Assembly: GCA_027563935.2 (NCBI GenBank)
Contig: CM050447.1
Span: 14,476,501-14,540,500 of the forward strand
Direction of reading: 5' to 3'
Origin: Costus lasius
Taxonomy: Eukaryota; Streptophyta; Magnoliopsida; Zingiberales; Costaceae
DNA length: 64,000 bases
Part shown: piece by piece, positions 22,016-34,275 of the stretch
Position numbering within the stretch: position 1 is the stretch's first letter
Layout: each line of letters starts with the position of its first letter
Translations under genes and position numbers: made by a program
The notes under the pieces: model-generated
The model's database searches: none
Told to the model about the DNA's origin: nothing
What the model saw: the letters and a program-made list of their open reading frames with translations, nothing else

Positions 22016-25000
22016 AGTTGAAGTAGGCTGTCCATATTTCGGTTCAAACTGAAAAATCGAATCGAATCGAACCGAACAGTTTGGTTCGGTTCGGTTATAG
22101 CTGTTATATTATCGGTTCTGTTCTATTTTGGTTCGGTTTAATTTAATTCGGTTCGGTTTTTAATTTTATATTAAAAAAATAAAAAAAACCGAACGGAACC
22201 GACGTTTTCCAAAAATCCTAAATTCTTACTTCATCCCCGGTTCGGTGGTTCGGTTCGCAAATCGCAAGTCACAACTTTGGCGATTCGCGTCTTCGCCTCT
22301 TCGGCTGAGTTCTTCGCCCCTTTGTTGCTTGCCGCATTGCTGGTTGCTGCTTCCGCCTTTTGCAATTGCGAGTCTGCGAGACTGCGAGTCTGCGACTGCG
22401 AGTGGCGACTTCGGCGACTCCTCCGTGCCCTCGCCGCCTCGCGTCTACCGTCGAACTCCTTTGCCGTCTGGCCCGTCCTGCCGAGCGCTCCCATCCATCA
22501 TATCTGACCCCGTCGACCGTCGTCTCCGAAGTCCAAGGCTCTGAGCTCTACGCCTCTACCCTCGTCCCTGACTTTGCGCAGCCGCTTGAGTGTTGAGTCT
22601 TCAGTCAGTTCAGCCGCTTCAGTCTTCAGCAGCAGTCTTCACTCTTCACTCTTCAGTCTTCAATAGTTGCAGTTCAAGTGTTCAACATCAATACATAATG
22701 GTAATGTATCTTGAACATAAGCCTCCTTACTGCCTAGAACATAAGCCTCCTTACTCCCTAGAACATAAGCCTTTCTGCCTCGGTGTTGGTACCTATAGAT
22801 TGAACATAAGCCTTACTGGTTTACTTCTTGAACATAAGCCTTACTGGTTTACTTCTCTAATCTGTAGTGGTTTACTTCGCATATTTTTAGAATTATAGTT
22901 ACCTATAGATTGGTTGAATCCGGGAGCATTTTGTGTTGGTACATGAGTTATGAGTACATGATCAGTATTCAGTACATCACTACATCTGTTGCACTTGTAC
23001 CTGTTACCTGTAATTTGGTAATTGAAAACATGTTTAGTAATTTAAAGATAAAGTTCAGGAACTTATAAAACTACACACTTTGAGTTTGACTTTATATATA
23101 TTTGTGCATCTAGAGCAATTGTGTTTTGTTTAATTGCTTCTATTATTTTTTTTTAAAGGATATTCCTGAACCATCAAATGTGCCAAGTGACCCAAGTATT
23201 GCTAAAAGAAGAAAAGCACTTAAACCACGAGCTGATGTTTGGAATCACTACACAAAAATAGAACAAGATGGTATATCTAAAGCACAATGTAATTATTGTG
23301 GAAATCTTTACCTTTGCAATAGTAAAACATGTGGTACTAGCACACTAAGAGGACACTTGAGTAGGTGTGTAAAGTATCTAAATTTAAGCGGGCAAAGTAG
23401 TATGGGAGATAATAGAACACAAATTGAAATTTCCTTGAAACATAATGAGGAGGGTGGTGGAATTACCACATGGAAATTTGATCAAAATTTGGTTAGGAAA
23501 GCACTTGCACGAATGATTATTATAGATGAACTACCCTTTTAAGTTTGTTGAAAGTAAAGGTTTTAGAGACTTTTGTAGTATTGCTATACCTCGGTTTCAT
23601 GTTCCTTCACGGCAAACAATCTCTAGAGATTGTTATGATATATTTGTTGAGGAAAGGCAAAGGCAAAAAAAGTTTTTACAAGACAACTGTCAACGTATTT
23701 GTATCACTACCGACACTTAGACATCGATTCAAAGAATTAATTATATGTGCATCACAGGGCATTATATTGATAAGAATTGGAAATTGCATAGAATGGTTTT
23801 AAGCTTTTTTCCAATAAGTAGCCACAAAGGTGAATTAATTGGAAAAGCGATTGAAAAGTGCTTACACAGTTGGGGAATCTCCAAAATTATGACTATTACA
23901 GTTGATAATGCTAGTTCGAATGATACTGCAATTTCATTTATTAAAAAAAGGATACGCAATTGGGATGGGGAAGTATACTTGATGGTGATTATTTGCATGT
24001 TAGATGTGCGGCGCATATTATGAACTTAGTTGTGCAGGATGGTTTGAAGATTGCTCATTTATCAATAGTTAAAGTTTGTGAAGCTATAAGATATGTGAGA
24101 CATTCTCCGCGAAGATTACAGGTTTTCAACACGTGTTGAGCAAGAACAAATTGGTTGTAAAGCTCATTTATCTCTAGATGTATGCACAAGATGGAATTCT
24201 ACTTACCTCATGTTAGAGGTAGCACAGAGATACGAAAGAGCTTTTGAGAGATTCAACGAAGAAGATCCATATTTTCAATTAGATCTCTTAGCTAGTGATG
24301 CACATGGGAGGCCTTTGGAAGGTGCTTGGAAAACCATTCGTGATTTAGTTTCTATGCTGAAGATTTTTTATCAGTTCACATTGAATGTATCCTCTACTTT
24401 GTCTACTTCTTGCAATGTTTATGTGAATGAAATTAGTGTTGTAGCAGCAACTTTAAATGAATGGATAGCTGATTTGAGCCTTGATCCTAAATTTGTTCAA
24501 ATGTCTCTCAAGATGAAAGAAAAATGGGAAAAGTATTGGGGAGAACCAGAGAAATTGAACTTGCTTTTATTTATGGCTGTCATTTTTGATCCACGATATA
24601 AGGTGGACTATTTAAAGTTTGCATTATCAGAGATGTATGGTGAGGATAAGGTTTCACTTATATTAAGTAAGTTGAAACTGCATCTTGAGAGGATATTCAA
24701 TGAGTATAAAAGCAAGATGGGTATTCTTAATGATTCTTCAACTGCTCAAGAAGGATCCAGTTGCGTTGCAGACAGACAATCAGAGCATACTCTTACAAGA
24801 ACTGAATTGAAATATATGAGATACAAGGTACATGTTGCTGGACAAGAGAAATCAGAGTTAGAGAAATATTTATGTGAAGAAGCAGAAAGTACAAAAATTG
24901 GAAATTTCGATATATTAGATTGGTGGAAGATGAATGCCATTAGATTTCCTGTTTTATCTTCGATAGTTCGGGATATTATGGCAATTCCTATCTCAACAGT

Positions 25001-25628
25001 GGCTTCGGAATCTGTTTTTAGTACAAGCAGGCGTGTGCTTGATCCGTTCAGGTCTTCATTATCTCCTTCAATGCTTGAAGCTTTAATTTGTTCTCAAGAT
25101 TGAATTCGAGCCAATAGTTGTCGTCAAGTTGAAGAAGATATAGAAGATGTTGAAATGATAGAGAATGGTAATTTATTTAATTTGTACTAAGTATTAATAG
25201 TTGTCATTTGTCATTTTGCTATATTTATATTGATTGCTCAATTTCTTATATTATTTGTTGCAGTGATTGCTACAATTCAATCTGCACCGAGTGTTGTTGA
25301 CTTACATATCTAGCTGTAAGTATTAATTTAATGGTTCTAATAAATAATTATTAATTTGAATGTGTTATTATACACTAATATATTTTCTTGTTGGTTGTTG
25401 TCTTATACTCTTTTTGTGTAGGAATATGGTAAATTGGACATTTTGGACCTTTTGGTAAATGGAGATATCTTGTTAATCTTATTAAGCATATGTAGAAAAA
25501 TGATAAATTAGACACATTTGTACTCATGTATTTTCTTGTTAGTTGATCTTATGTAGGAAAATGGTGTATTGGTGTCTTGGAGACTTGGATAGTTGGACAC
25601 TACACACTTGGATGTTGGACTTGGATCT

Positions 25629-25685
<57 letters not shown>

Positions 25686-27222
25686 CTGTAAGTATTAATT
25701 GCTCATATTATATACTAATGTAGTAATGTGTTTTTCTTGTTAGTTGACATAGTGAAATGACAAATGATAATTGTTTATGTAGGATTATGGAATATTGGAA
25801 TATGGACAGTGGACTCATGCTCTCAAGTGATCAAGTATTCAAGACTTCAAGACTTCCAAGTCTCACTTTGATGTGGATGTTTGCTTGTTTAGTTGTTTTC
25901 AGTTTTTACTCCAAACATTTGATGTGGGCATTGTGAATTACTGAATTTGTGCATTGTGATGTACTGATATTGACACAAATACATTGATGATGACTTGATA
26001 TTGTGTTGGACAATGAACTGTTGATGAATGATTGTTTTGAGACAAGGTTATGAGTTATGAATGAACGTGATTTCATGAATAACTTGCTTCTATTTGTATT
26101 TCTATTTATGAAGTGAGGGAACTTATGAGTTATGAATGAACGTGATTTCATGTTTGATTATTGTGTTGGAGACTTGGAGATTTGAATCTCTGTTTTGAAG
26201 TATCTTATTTTCGTGTTATAGCATATTAGCATGATTCCTGTTTGAAATATTAAATTAGAGCAACTGGATCTTGATTGCTCTAGGATCTTACATGTTTAGC
26301 AGTTTATTATTTTGAGCTAAGCAATCTCTAGCCCAATCTCTGCTCTACTTTGTTTTTGATCAAAATGAATCTGCAATGGTGCTGATGGATCAGAGCTGCT
26401 CAGCTGCATACTTTGCAGTCTGCAATTTGTAAATAACAGCAAATGCATATTGAAAGAACATTAATTCGCATGATGCTGCATCACTTTGTACATCTCCACT
26501 CCATCATATGATGTTTTAATCCCCAAATCCCAATGGCCAATTCTCTAGGAATCATGTAAATAATCAAAGTAACAAAGTTCTTGTTTGCAAACGCAATTTC
26601 TATAATTGCAGATACATGTAACATGTGTTCATATTTTGAGTTGCAAGTGCTACGAATTTGATTTCATTGGAAACATTCAACTATTCAAGCTCCAGTAGAT
26701 TGTGCTGTACTGCTGTTGAACTCTCTTGCAAGTTGCAACCAAGTTAGGTAGTTAGCACTTAGCAGCGAGGATTTTGTGAAGCAATACATCAACAAGGCCG
26801 GACTCTGGCAGTGAGGAAGCAGATTGAAACATCACAATTCACAGTTTCACACATGCTACATGCCTGCATGCCTGCGTAAGATTCAGTATTTCAGTTAATA
26901 ACTTAATATTGTAAAAGAAAAACAAGTAGCACTCAATTGACACATGCTCAATTGACTAAACCGAGATTGTAATGAATAGTATTAGAACACTTAATCCTAA
27001 ATATGTAAAAGAAGGAGAAAGCCTCAATTGAATTTGAGGAAAGAATCAAAGAATGGATAAAATTTCAGTTTAATCGGTTTAAACCGAAACCGAACCGAAT
27101 AATTCGGTTCAATTTCGGTTCGGTTTTTTACAAATTCGGTTCGGTTCGGTTTGTTACCATAGAAAATCGGTTTGACCTAAAACGGTTCGGTTCGGTTCGA
27201 TTTGGACAGCCCTAAGTTGAAG
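22016..27222 (+). mobile_element. hAT transposon (22024-27214) with 8-bp target duplication
   Basis: The left end reads TAGGCTGTCCA and the right end, in reverse complement, TAGGGCTGTCCA. Both ends have subterminal arrays of CGGTTCGGTT-type motifs (22045-22200 and 27060-27200). A perfect 8-bp direct repeat AGTTGAAG flanks it at 22016-22023 and 27215-27222. A hAT transposase with BED finger and C-terminal dimerisation region lies inside but is broken. A pure TA microsatellite sits at about 25629-25684. The element landed 14 bp from the right edge of the LTR array's target duplication. Confidence 0.95.
23160..25180 (+). pseudogene. hAT transposase (RICESLEEPER-like), inactivated
   Basis: The reading begins after a likely splice acceptor at 23159. 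It gives a BED zinc finger (VWNHYTKI, CNYCGNLY, LRGHLSRC), then the catalytic region (ICITTDT, TITVDNASSND), and near the end the dimerisation region (NAIRFPVLSSI, ISTVASESVFSTSRRVLDPFRSSL). The domain order is that of plant RICESLEEPER/DAYSLEEPER-type transposases. At least three frameshifts (near 23541, 23975 and 24130) and two in-frame stops break it. The stops are at 23718 and 25101, and each replaces a conserved Trp of the family (TGG to TAG and TGG to TGA). No functional protein is possible from this copy. The last 297-codon block (24210-25103) is still open. Confidence 0.9.
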
Positions 27223-27634
27223 TTTGTGATAAAGGTAGCGGTCATGGGAGATGAAGTAGCAATTATCTTAATCTAATTGGACACAACTATCAAATAGTTG
27301 AGGAGAATGAAATTTTGTTCTTATACTATAAAAGAGATGAGAAAGGTATTGTAGAGGCTTACACATAATAAAAAAAGGGCATAATTCTGAATGCCAGATT
27401 AAGTCTCTAATTACACTATATATTTTAACACTTCTCGATCTGGGAAGCCTAGATGTTAATTATGTCTCGCTTGTCAAAAACATAATGAACTTATTAATGG
27501 CAAGGAGTTTAGTAAAGATATCAGTTGGTTGATTCTATTAAGAGGTGAAATAGGTACAATCTTTTTATATTTAAGAACATGTCCTACAAAATGATGTTTC
27601 ACCTTGACATGTACAGTTTGTTTTTGAAACACTA

Positions 27635-28355
27635 AGGCCTGTTTGGGGCAATATTGATTTCTGCTGCGTCAGGATGGTCAGCAGAAGCAGCTACTGTGTG
27701 GACGTTTGGCGCAACAGCAACTGTGCTACTATTTCAATAAGCATGAATTTAGAAATACTGTAGCTATATACATATAATTTTATATATTAAGATATATTGA
27801 TTAATATAATATATAATAAATTTAAATTAATTAATTAAAAAAATAATTAATAAATTAAAATTAATCATTAATTTAAAAATAATGAATAAATAAAAATGAT
27901 TTAAAAATAATTAATTAATTAAGATTATTAACAAATTAAGATTATTAAAAAATATTTAATAATTAAAATTAAAACTAATTATTAATTATTGATCTTAAAA
28001 AATTAATAATTTTATAGAAATAATTATTTTAAATATTAAAAATAAATTTGTTTAATTATAAAAATATTATATATATATATATATTATAATTTTAACTTTA
28101 ATATATTTTGTGAATTATATTGTATACTATAATTTAATTAATTAAAATTTATTAAATAAATAAATATTTTATTAAAATTTATTTATGTATATACTCTCAT
28201 GTGTAATTATTATTTGATTATAATATTTAAAATATAAAATTACACTAAACAACAGTAATAACACAATAGTTCTAACAGATACTCATAAAAAACTGTAACA
28301 GCAGGTTCTACAATCACAGCGTAGCTACTATAGCGTAGCAGAACCAAATTGGCCT
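27635..28355. mobile_element. MITE with GGCC(T/A)..TTTGG inverted ends inside copia relic
   Basis: The left end AGGCCTGTTTGGGGCA and the reverse complement of the right end AGGCCAATTTGGTTCT form a terminal inverted repeat. The interior (27770-28250) is extremely AT-rich and non-coding. The flanks share TA or TAA, consistent with a Harbinger- or mariner-type duplication, but the exact duplication is ambiguous. It interrupts the RNase H end of the copia relic. Confidence 0.7.
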
Positions 28356-28925
28356 TAAGGTATTTGCAATATAAATATCACATGAGTATTGTATCTCATA
28401 ATTGTAAACTCCATATAAGTGAAGCCTATTTTTTTTTCTTGAAGGATTGTAATCATAAATTCATAATCAATATATGCTATATATATGATCTTCTATCATT
28501 AGCATTGCTGGTGTAATCAACATTTGTATAGAACTCAATAGTCTTTTATAGGCGAGCTCCTTTGAGAACCTTTCAAGTAATGAAGGATTTCTAGAATAGC
28601 CTCAATGACATAAATTGCAATTCTATGTGCGATGATTCAACATATCATTAACATAAGATGATAAGAGATTTTAGGTTGAATTACAATAACATGAATATGT
28701 TTTTCATTAAGCAGATAAAACTATGTGAGATCTACATCTTTGGTGTTACATACTTTGAAATTAGGACACTAGTAGCCTTTAAGTGATCAATCACATACTT
28801 TGTGAGAGAAAGAGACCATTATATTTATAAGTAATCTTAAGTCCATAAGGTAGTGTGACTTGTCATAATCCTTAATAACAAATATATTTTTCCAATATGT
28901 CAAGAATACTTTGGAAACACTCTTA

Positions 28926-29114
28926 GGGTGTGTTTGGTATAGCTGGAGCTTTTAGCTTCTGCTGGTTGAGAAAGTACTGATTGAAAAATAGCTGGCTGGA
29001 AAAGCTGAGTGGTGTGTTAAATTAGTGCAGAAATTGATAGTCAAACAGGCCAACTTCTCAAAAATAGCTTTTGCAGCTAGCAAAAGCAGCCTAGAAGCTG
29101 TGCCAAACACACCC
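28926..29114. mobile_element. Tourist/Harbinger-like MITE inserted in copia reverse transcriptase
   Basis: 189 bp, with ends GGGTGTGTTTGG at the left and, in reverse complement, GGGTGTGTTTGG at the right, continuing TATAGCT / CACAGCT. A 3-bp duplication TTA (28923-28925 and 29115-29117) fits the PIF/Harbinger superfamily. It sits a few bases after the YVDN codons of the copia relic. A related copy is at 44971-45158, and more diverged ones at 34276-34648 and 52534-53057. Confidence 0.88.
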
Positions 29115-29950
29115 TTAGTTAGAAGAATATTGTCAACATATACAATAAGAGTCCCAATACTAGTTGGGGCTTGCCAAATGAACATTGAACAATTTACTTG
29201 ATACATCGAAGATCCAGTCCTAGCTACCACCAAAGGAAACTTTTTAAACCAAACTCTTAGTACTTTGTTGCAAGTAGTAAATTATCTTGAATTTGCATAC
29301 TTTAGTATCCTCAAATAACATGTTTACTAGGTTGCTCTATATAAACCTCCTGAACAAGATCTTTATATAAGAACATATTTTTAATATTCATTTGAAATAT
29401 TTTTCAATTTTGATTCGTAGCAAATGAAAAAAAAAATAGTGAACACAATGAGAAAAACCATGCTTTTATTAACGTCCACTGCCAGAGCATTTCCTCTTAG
29501 CTGCATCATCAACCAAGGCAAGGTTATTAACCTCTCTAGTAAATATAGAGGAGCTATCAAAAGTAGGAGCCTCAAGAACCTTGATTATTTAAGAAACAAT
29601 AGTATTAGTAAGATGATGTTTGCAAGCAACACCTCAAAAGGAACGTTAGCTACAAGAAAAATCATAGCATAACTTCAAGAGATCAACAAAATTATTCATC
29701 GGAGGATGATAGATTTGAAACTCATCCCTCTTTTGCAAGAATAGAATGGTTTACATGTAGAAGTTCATCATCTTACTTAAGATTAAATAATTATTTATAA
29801 AGTGAATATACATGTACAATAACCCATGCTAAGGATAAGTCTCGTGAACGAAATCCCATATTTATGTGATGAGGAAATATTCGTGGAGGTTAGCAACAGA
29901 AGTTTCCTTCAAGCTCCTCCTCTATGAGGATTTCCCTACTAAGTAAAGCT

Positions 29951-30454
29951 TGAGACTATTTGGGGTTACACCAGAGAATAATAAGAATGTTGGGAGTTGA
30001 GTTACCAAATTGACACATTTGTAAGTCACGAGGTGATTTCCATGGTTGATATCAAAGTTACGTATGTTAATATACATACATATATCTATCACCTTATTTA
30101 TATCTAAACTAATATTTATTTTAGATTTTATATTATAAAATAATATATTAAATATAATATGTGAGTTCTAGTTTTAGCTTATACGGTCATGATGAATCAC
30201 ACCAATTTTAATTACCATATTGATCCTAAGCACATGGCGATGCAGTTGTGGGCTGGAACCAAATCCGATGAAAGTGACCTTGCAGCCGATCTGGAGAGTG
30301 CACGCAGCAGCCTATGGACGTGACATCACGTGCGAGACGGTGGCATCGCCGTAGCAGACTAGCAGTGTGATATTTGCGTCAAAACTCCGAACCGTGCAAC
30401 TTGTACGTGAATACCGGGACTGTACTCTTCAGCCCAGATTTTTCGCTGGCTGCC
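29951..30454. other. Spacer without recognised features
   Basis: AT-rich sequence followed by a GC-richer patch at 30230-30440. No coding, RNA or repeat feature was recognised. Confidence 0.35.
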
Positions 30455-30786
30455 TTAAAAAAATAAGAAGAATTGATAATTTTGAGTTAAATTTTTTTAA
30501 AAAATATATAAAAGATAATCTGTGTTTTAAGCTATGGAATGATATTAATATTATTATAAATAAATTTATCCACTATGAGAAATTAACATTTTAAACATGG
30601 TAAAAAAAATTTTCTACTCAGTAATTTTTCTACCATATTTAAAATGTTAATTTCTCGTCGTGGATGTGTTTATTCAATATTGGTATTATTAAATAGCTTA
30701 GAACACATAGATTATTTCTTTATATATATTTTTTAAAATAAAATATTTTTTGGCTCAAAATTATGAACCTTCATAATTTTTTTAGG
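30455..30786. repeat. Foldback (stem-loop) MITE 1
   Basis: The two halves are near-perfect reverse complements: GAAATTAACATTTTAAACAT pairs with ATTTAAAATGTTAATTTC around a short loop near 30620. The pairing extends outwards to TTAAAAAAAT and ATTTTTTTAGG at the edges. It is non-coding. Such hairpins are common MITE forms and sources of small RNAs. Confidence 0.75.
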
Positions 30787-30869
30787 ATGGCTGACTCTAC
30801 GGTCTACATGATATGTGAGAATACCTCTCTGATCCTTTCGAGAAAATTTTCTATGTTGGGACCCAATAT

Positions 30870-31187
30870 AGGTTCCTTCGTTTTTATACTAAAAATATAT
30901 TTTTTTAAAAAAATATGAAGAAGTAATCTACACATTCTAAACTTTTCAATGGTACCAATATTGTCATAAAAAAAACCACTCACAATAAGAAAATTAATAA
31001 AAATATTATCATAAAAATTTTTCTTAATATTTTTATTAATTTCTTATCGTGCGTGATTTTTTTTATGATAATATTGGTAAAAAGTTTAGAATGTGTAGAT
31101 CATTTTTTTATATTTTTTTTTAAAAAATATTTTTGATATAAAAATAAGGAATCTATGTAATATTTTTGATATAAAAACGAAGAACCC
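30870..31187. repeat. Foldback (stem-loop) MITE 2
   Basis: A second near-perfect hairpin immediately downstream of the first. ACATTCTAAAC pairs with GTTTAGAATGT and the loop centre is near 31018. The arms end in TTCCTTCGTTTTTATA and TATAAAAACGAAG. Its arms resemble those of foldback 1 in layout but not in exact sequence. Confidence 0.75.
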
Positions 31188-32011
31188 AATATTAAATTTT
31201 CCTAAATAGAAAATTTTCTCGATCTCTCTACTTGCCAAATTCCATAATCACAGACTCTCCCATTCTCGCTGTTCTTCTGGCTTTGGCTAAGGGTTTTGCA
31301 AAGTCTATGTTCTGGTATCCTAAATCACAGCGTAATGAAAAAAAAAAAAGAACTTTAACTTTCAACAGAGGATTCGAGGCCTACAATTTTATTCGGATCC
31401 AATCGAGGTCAGTTGATGGATTACTTTAATTGGACCATCGAGCTCCATCCATCGGAATCGGAGTCAAGGGCATGTATGGTTCTCGCATGTGGCAGAGGTG
31501 CCCACAGCCGAAGGCATGCGTAATCGAAAAACTAAGGGCGTCACTCTCCCTTTGATGAAGACAGGCAGAAATCCACTGAACTCCGAGGTGGAGGCACGGG
31601 AGAAAATCTGTGTACGGCTCTGCCAGGAGTGGAAGAGCCTTTTCGGCGGGCGGGAGCGGGTGGACAGCCGAAAGGCAATAAAACAAACAGTTTCCGTGCG
31701 CTCCCGGTTCCCTCTCGCCAAAACACGAAGTTTTCTCCAGCTGTTCTTCCCCCACAGGAGTACAGGACACAGAGTCCGGTTTTCTCCCGTGGACGCCACC
31801 CATGGCCCACAGTTTTGCCCCCCCGCCCCTCCTTTATATCCATTCGTACCTCCCTCGCCAAAGCTCCAAAATTTCCACTGTTCCTCGCAGATCCCGAACC
31901 GTACACAGACCTTATCCGCACCAGGTTTGGTTATTTTTTCCCGCTACTCGGAGGAGGTTAGGCCTCCGTAGACCGTAAAGTTGGAATCTTGGGTGGTTCG
32001 GGGCGACTTGC
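31188..32011 (+). promoter_or_regulatory. Promoter and 5' leader region of the plant cysteine oxidase gene
   Basis: A TATA-like TTTATATC lies at 31833-31840, 172 bp before the start codon, in a locally GC-rich stretch. The leader between them is non-coding in the gene's frame. Open frames of 110-160 codons on both strands here have no recognisable family and are taken as chance. Further upstream (31188-31440) is AT-rich. Confidence 0.5.
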
Positions 32012-32688
32012 ATGAAGGTGGAGGCGAACAATGGGGTGGGGGAGAAGCGCGCGGGAGCGAAGAGGAACGGGGAGAAGCTTGGGAGGAAGCGAGGCGGCGG
32101 CCGGAGGAGCCGGAGGCGGGTGCAGGCGCCATCCACCGCGATCCAGCGGCTGTACTTGGCCTGCAAATCCGTGTTCAAGGGCCACGGCACCGTGCCGGAC
32201 CCCGCCGACGTTGAGATGCTGCAGCTTCTATTAGGTACAGCTTCCGAATTCTCCATTTCTCTTAGGGTTTCTTGCTTCTGCTTGAACTAAATTCGATTCT
32301 GGCAGCTCTTGTCTAGTTGTCTTGGGAATGAAGTATATATATATATATATATCTTTGAGACACAACCAATATCTCTTTGAGCTAGGGTGTATCTTTCTTC
32401 AGTTCTTGATCCCTGCTTTGATTGACAATTAAATAGCGTACATTTTTGATGTAGTGTAGAAGGTACATTTTTCTTCTCTGCTCTTGAAATTTGTTGTTTC
32501 ATCCTGATCGTTTATGATTCATCATTCCTTCATGATAAAATCCATTGAGATGTATATTCTTTTTGTATCAATGTAGATTGATCTGTATTATGCGTTAATA
32601 TCTATAAATACATAATCTACTATAAGATCTGATGTTGTGGGAGGATTTCTATTCTACTTTCCCCCCAATGTATCAATTCTTGAGCTTA

Positions 32689-32728
<40 letters not shown>

Positions 32729-33928
32729 TTTTCTTGTTATTGTAGTCTGTACGTGGAACTGGAAATTAAACTGAGGCCACTAGAATGTCAATTCAAGGCC
32801 ATGCTTAATTGAAGTCTAAAACTTTTGATATTTTATCTCCAGATCAAATGAGACCAGAAGATGTTGGGCTAAGCATGGATATACCTTTCTTTCAGTCAAA
32901 AATTTCTTCCACAAGGATAAGATGTGCCAAAATTAAGCAATGTGATAATTTTTCGGTAAGACTTGCTCCTGTTGGACTCTTTGCTCACTTAGACAACACA
33001 CTCTGCTTAGATATCCCAAGACAGGAAATTTTCTAGAAAAGTTTCTTGCTTATTAAGTAGTGGAAACCATAGAAACAACCTATTGTGGTTTAATCATATA
33101 GTTTTTCATACAAATGGAAGTTCCAAATTAAGATCTAGTGCAATGTTTTGTCATCGTTGATGTACTTTATCCAAAATGTAGAGATTCTACAAGCAACTTT
33201 ATCTCACTACATTCATTTCTGAATGGCACATTTTCTATTTCTATGCAGCTGTGCTTGTTCTTCTTGCCTCCATCAGCTGTTATTCCTCTTCACAACCACC
33301 CTGGGATGACCGTATTCAGCAAGCTACTCTTAGGATCGATGCATATAAAATCGTATGATTGGATCCATCCTGTTGCATCAAGTGCATCCACATCGTCGGC
33401 TAAATGTAATTAAGCTCTCTTTTCTTTATAATGTCAACTTACCTAATGTTCGATTGATTGTCTTTACCCAGTGTGCTATTACTTGCAGTGAGACAGGCAA
33501 AGTTGGTGGTTGATTCTGATTTCACCGCCCCTTGCAACACCTCCATTCTTTATCCAACAACCGGGGGGAACATCCATGCCTTCACAGCGATCACACCTTG
33601 TGCTGTTCTTGATGTTCTTGGACCTCCCTATTCGAAGAAAGACGGTCGCGACATCACATACTATCGCGATTACCCCTACGGGGAATATTCGGGTAAGAAC
33701 TTCTCTTTGCTAGTAGAGGATCGAGATGTTTCCACAGAGGATGTAAGCTTTTTTTTTTAAAAAAGAGGGAATTTAAAGTGTAATTAACTTGTCATAACAG
33801 ATGATTCTATGAACCAAAATGAAGGGAAGGTTGGTTGTTGTCTTGGATGGTTGGAAGAAACTGACTTGCCTGAAGATTTGAAAATGGACGGTGCGGAGTA
33901 CTTGGGTCCTCCGGTTATCGGTGGTTGA
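32012..33928 (+). CDS. PCO: Plant cysteine oxidase (N-terminal cysteine dioxygenase)
   Basis: Five exons: 32012-32234, 32843-32955, 33249-33405, 33489-33692 and 33801-33928. All junctions are GT..AG, the total is 825 nt, and the protein has 274 residues. Plant cysteine oxidases use O2 and Fe(II) to oxidise the N-terminal Cys of ERF-VII factors, VRN2 and ZPR2, sending them to the Arg/N-degron pathway. They thus act as oxygen sensors in cytosol and nucleus. The cupin iron ligands are visible: His127 and His129 in [13 protein letters not shown] and His194 in [17 protein letters not shown] and YYRDYPY near the C-terminus are family signatures. The N-terminus (residues 1-45) is basic, typical of the longer group, and suggests a nuclear signal. 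Intron 1 holds a CT microsatellite. The short C-terminal exon ends GPPVIGG. Complete and apparently functional. Confidence 0.93.
32692..32723. repeat. CT microsatellite in PCO intron 1
   Basis: An uninterrupted run of CT dinucleotides of about 32 bp. A shorter TA run lies earlier in the same intron near 32335-32351. Confidence 0.9.
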
Positions 33929-34275
33929 TGACATTTCAAAATAGTTTTTGGTTAATACACCACAATTTGGAGCAGTCATGCTTCTGTACTTCTTTTCTTC
34001 AGAATTTTCTCTTCTCAAGTGCGAGTCTGATGTGAAGATGTGTAAATGTTGAATGGTGATATCATCAAAAGCTGTTTCCTTTGACCCTTTTCATCCTACA
34101 CCAAATTAGAAGAAATTGTGGACTTATTGCTACTTCACCCCAAGCTAATAGAAGATGTACATGAGAAGAAGATATCATAAAGATAAGAACTTGGGAGGTT
34201 GAGGTCTGAGTCTTAGAAGGTCCAGGTCTTGAGAAGGCTAAATGAGGCCAACAAGTTCTGCCAAGCAATGACATT
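33929..34275 (+). other. 3' flank of PCO
   Basis: AT-rich 3' untranslated and downstream sequence. No polyadenylation signal was fixed with confidence and no further gene is seen before the MITE. Confidence 0.4.

Larger units (their letters stand above)
27440..29950 (-). pseudogene. Degraded Ty1-copia pol fragment with nested MITEs
   Basis: Minus-strand landmarks appear in copia order when read from right to left. NIKNMFLYKDLVQEVYIEQP (near 29325-29385) matches the reverse transcriptase start DVKNAFLHGDL. TLIVYVDNILL (near 29122-29155) is the catalytic YVDD box with Asp changed to Asn. KHHFVGHVLK and a LTDIFTK-like tract (near 27490-27600) match the RNase H C-terminus. Stops and frameshifts are frequent. 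Two MITEs (27635-28355 and 28926-29114) are inserted within it. No LTRs were identified. This is an old, dead copy and is much more decayed than the copia at 55.8-61.6 kb. Confidence 0.75.

Noticed and set aside
31489..31971. Open frames of 110-160 codons on both strands before PCO
   Set aside because: No family features, and they lie in the promoter and leader of the PCO gene.
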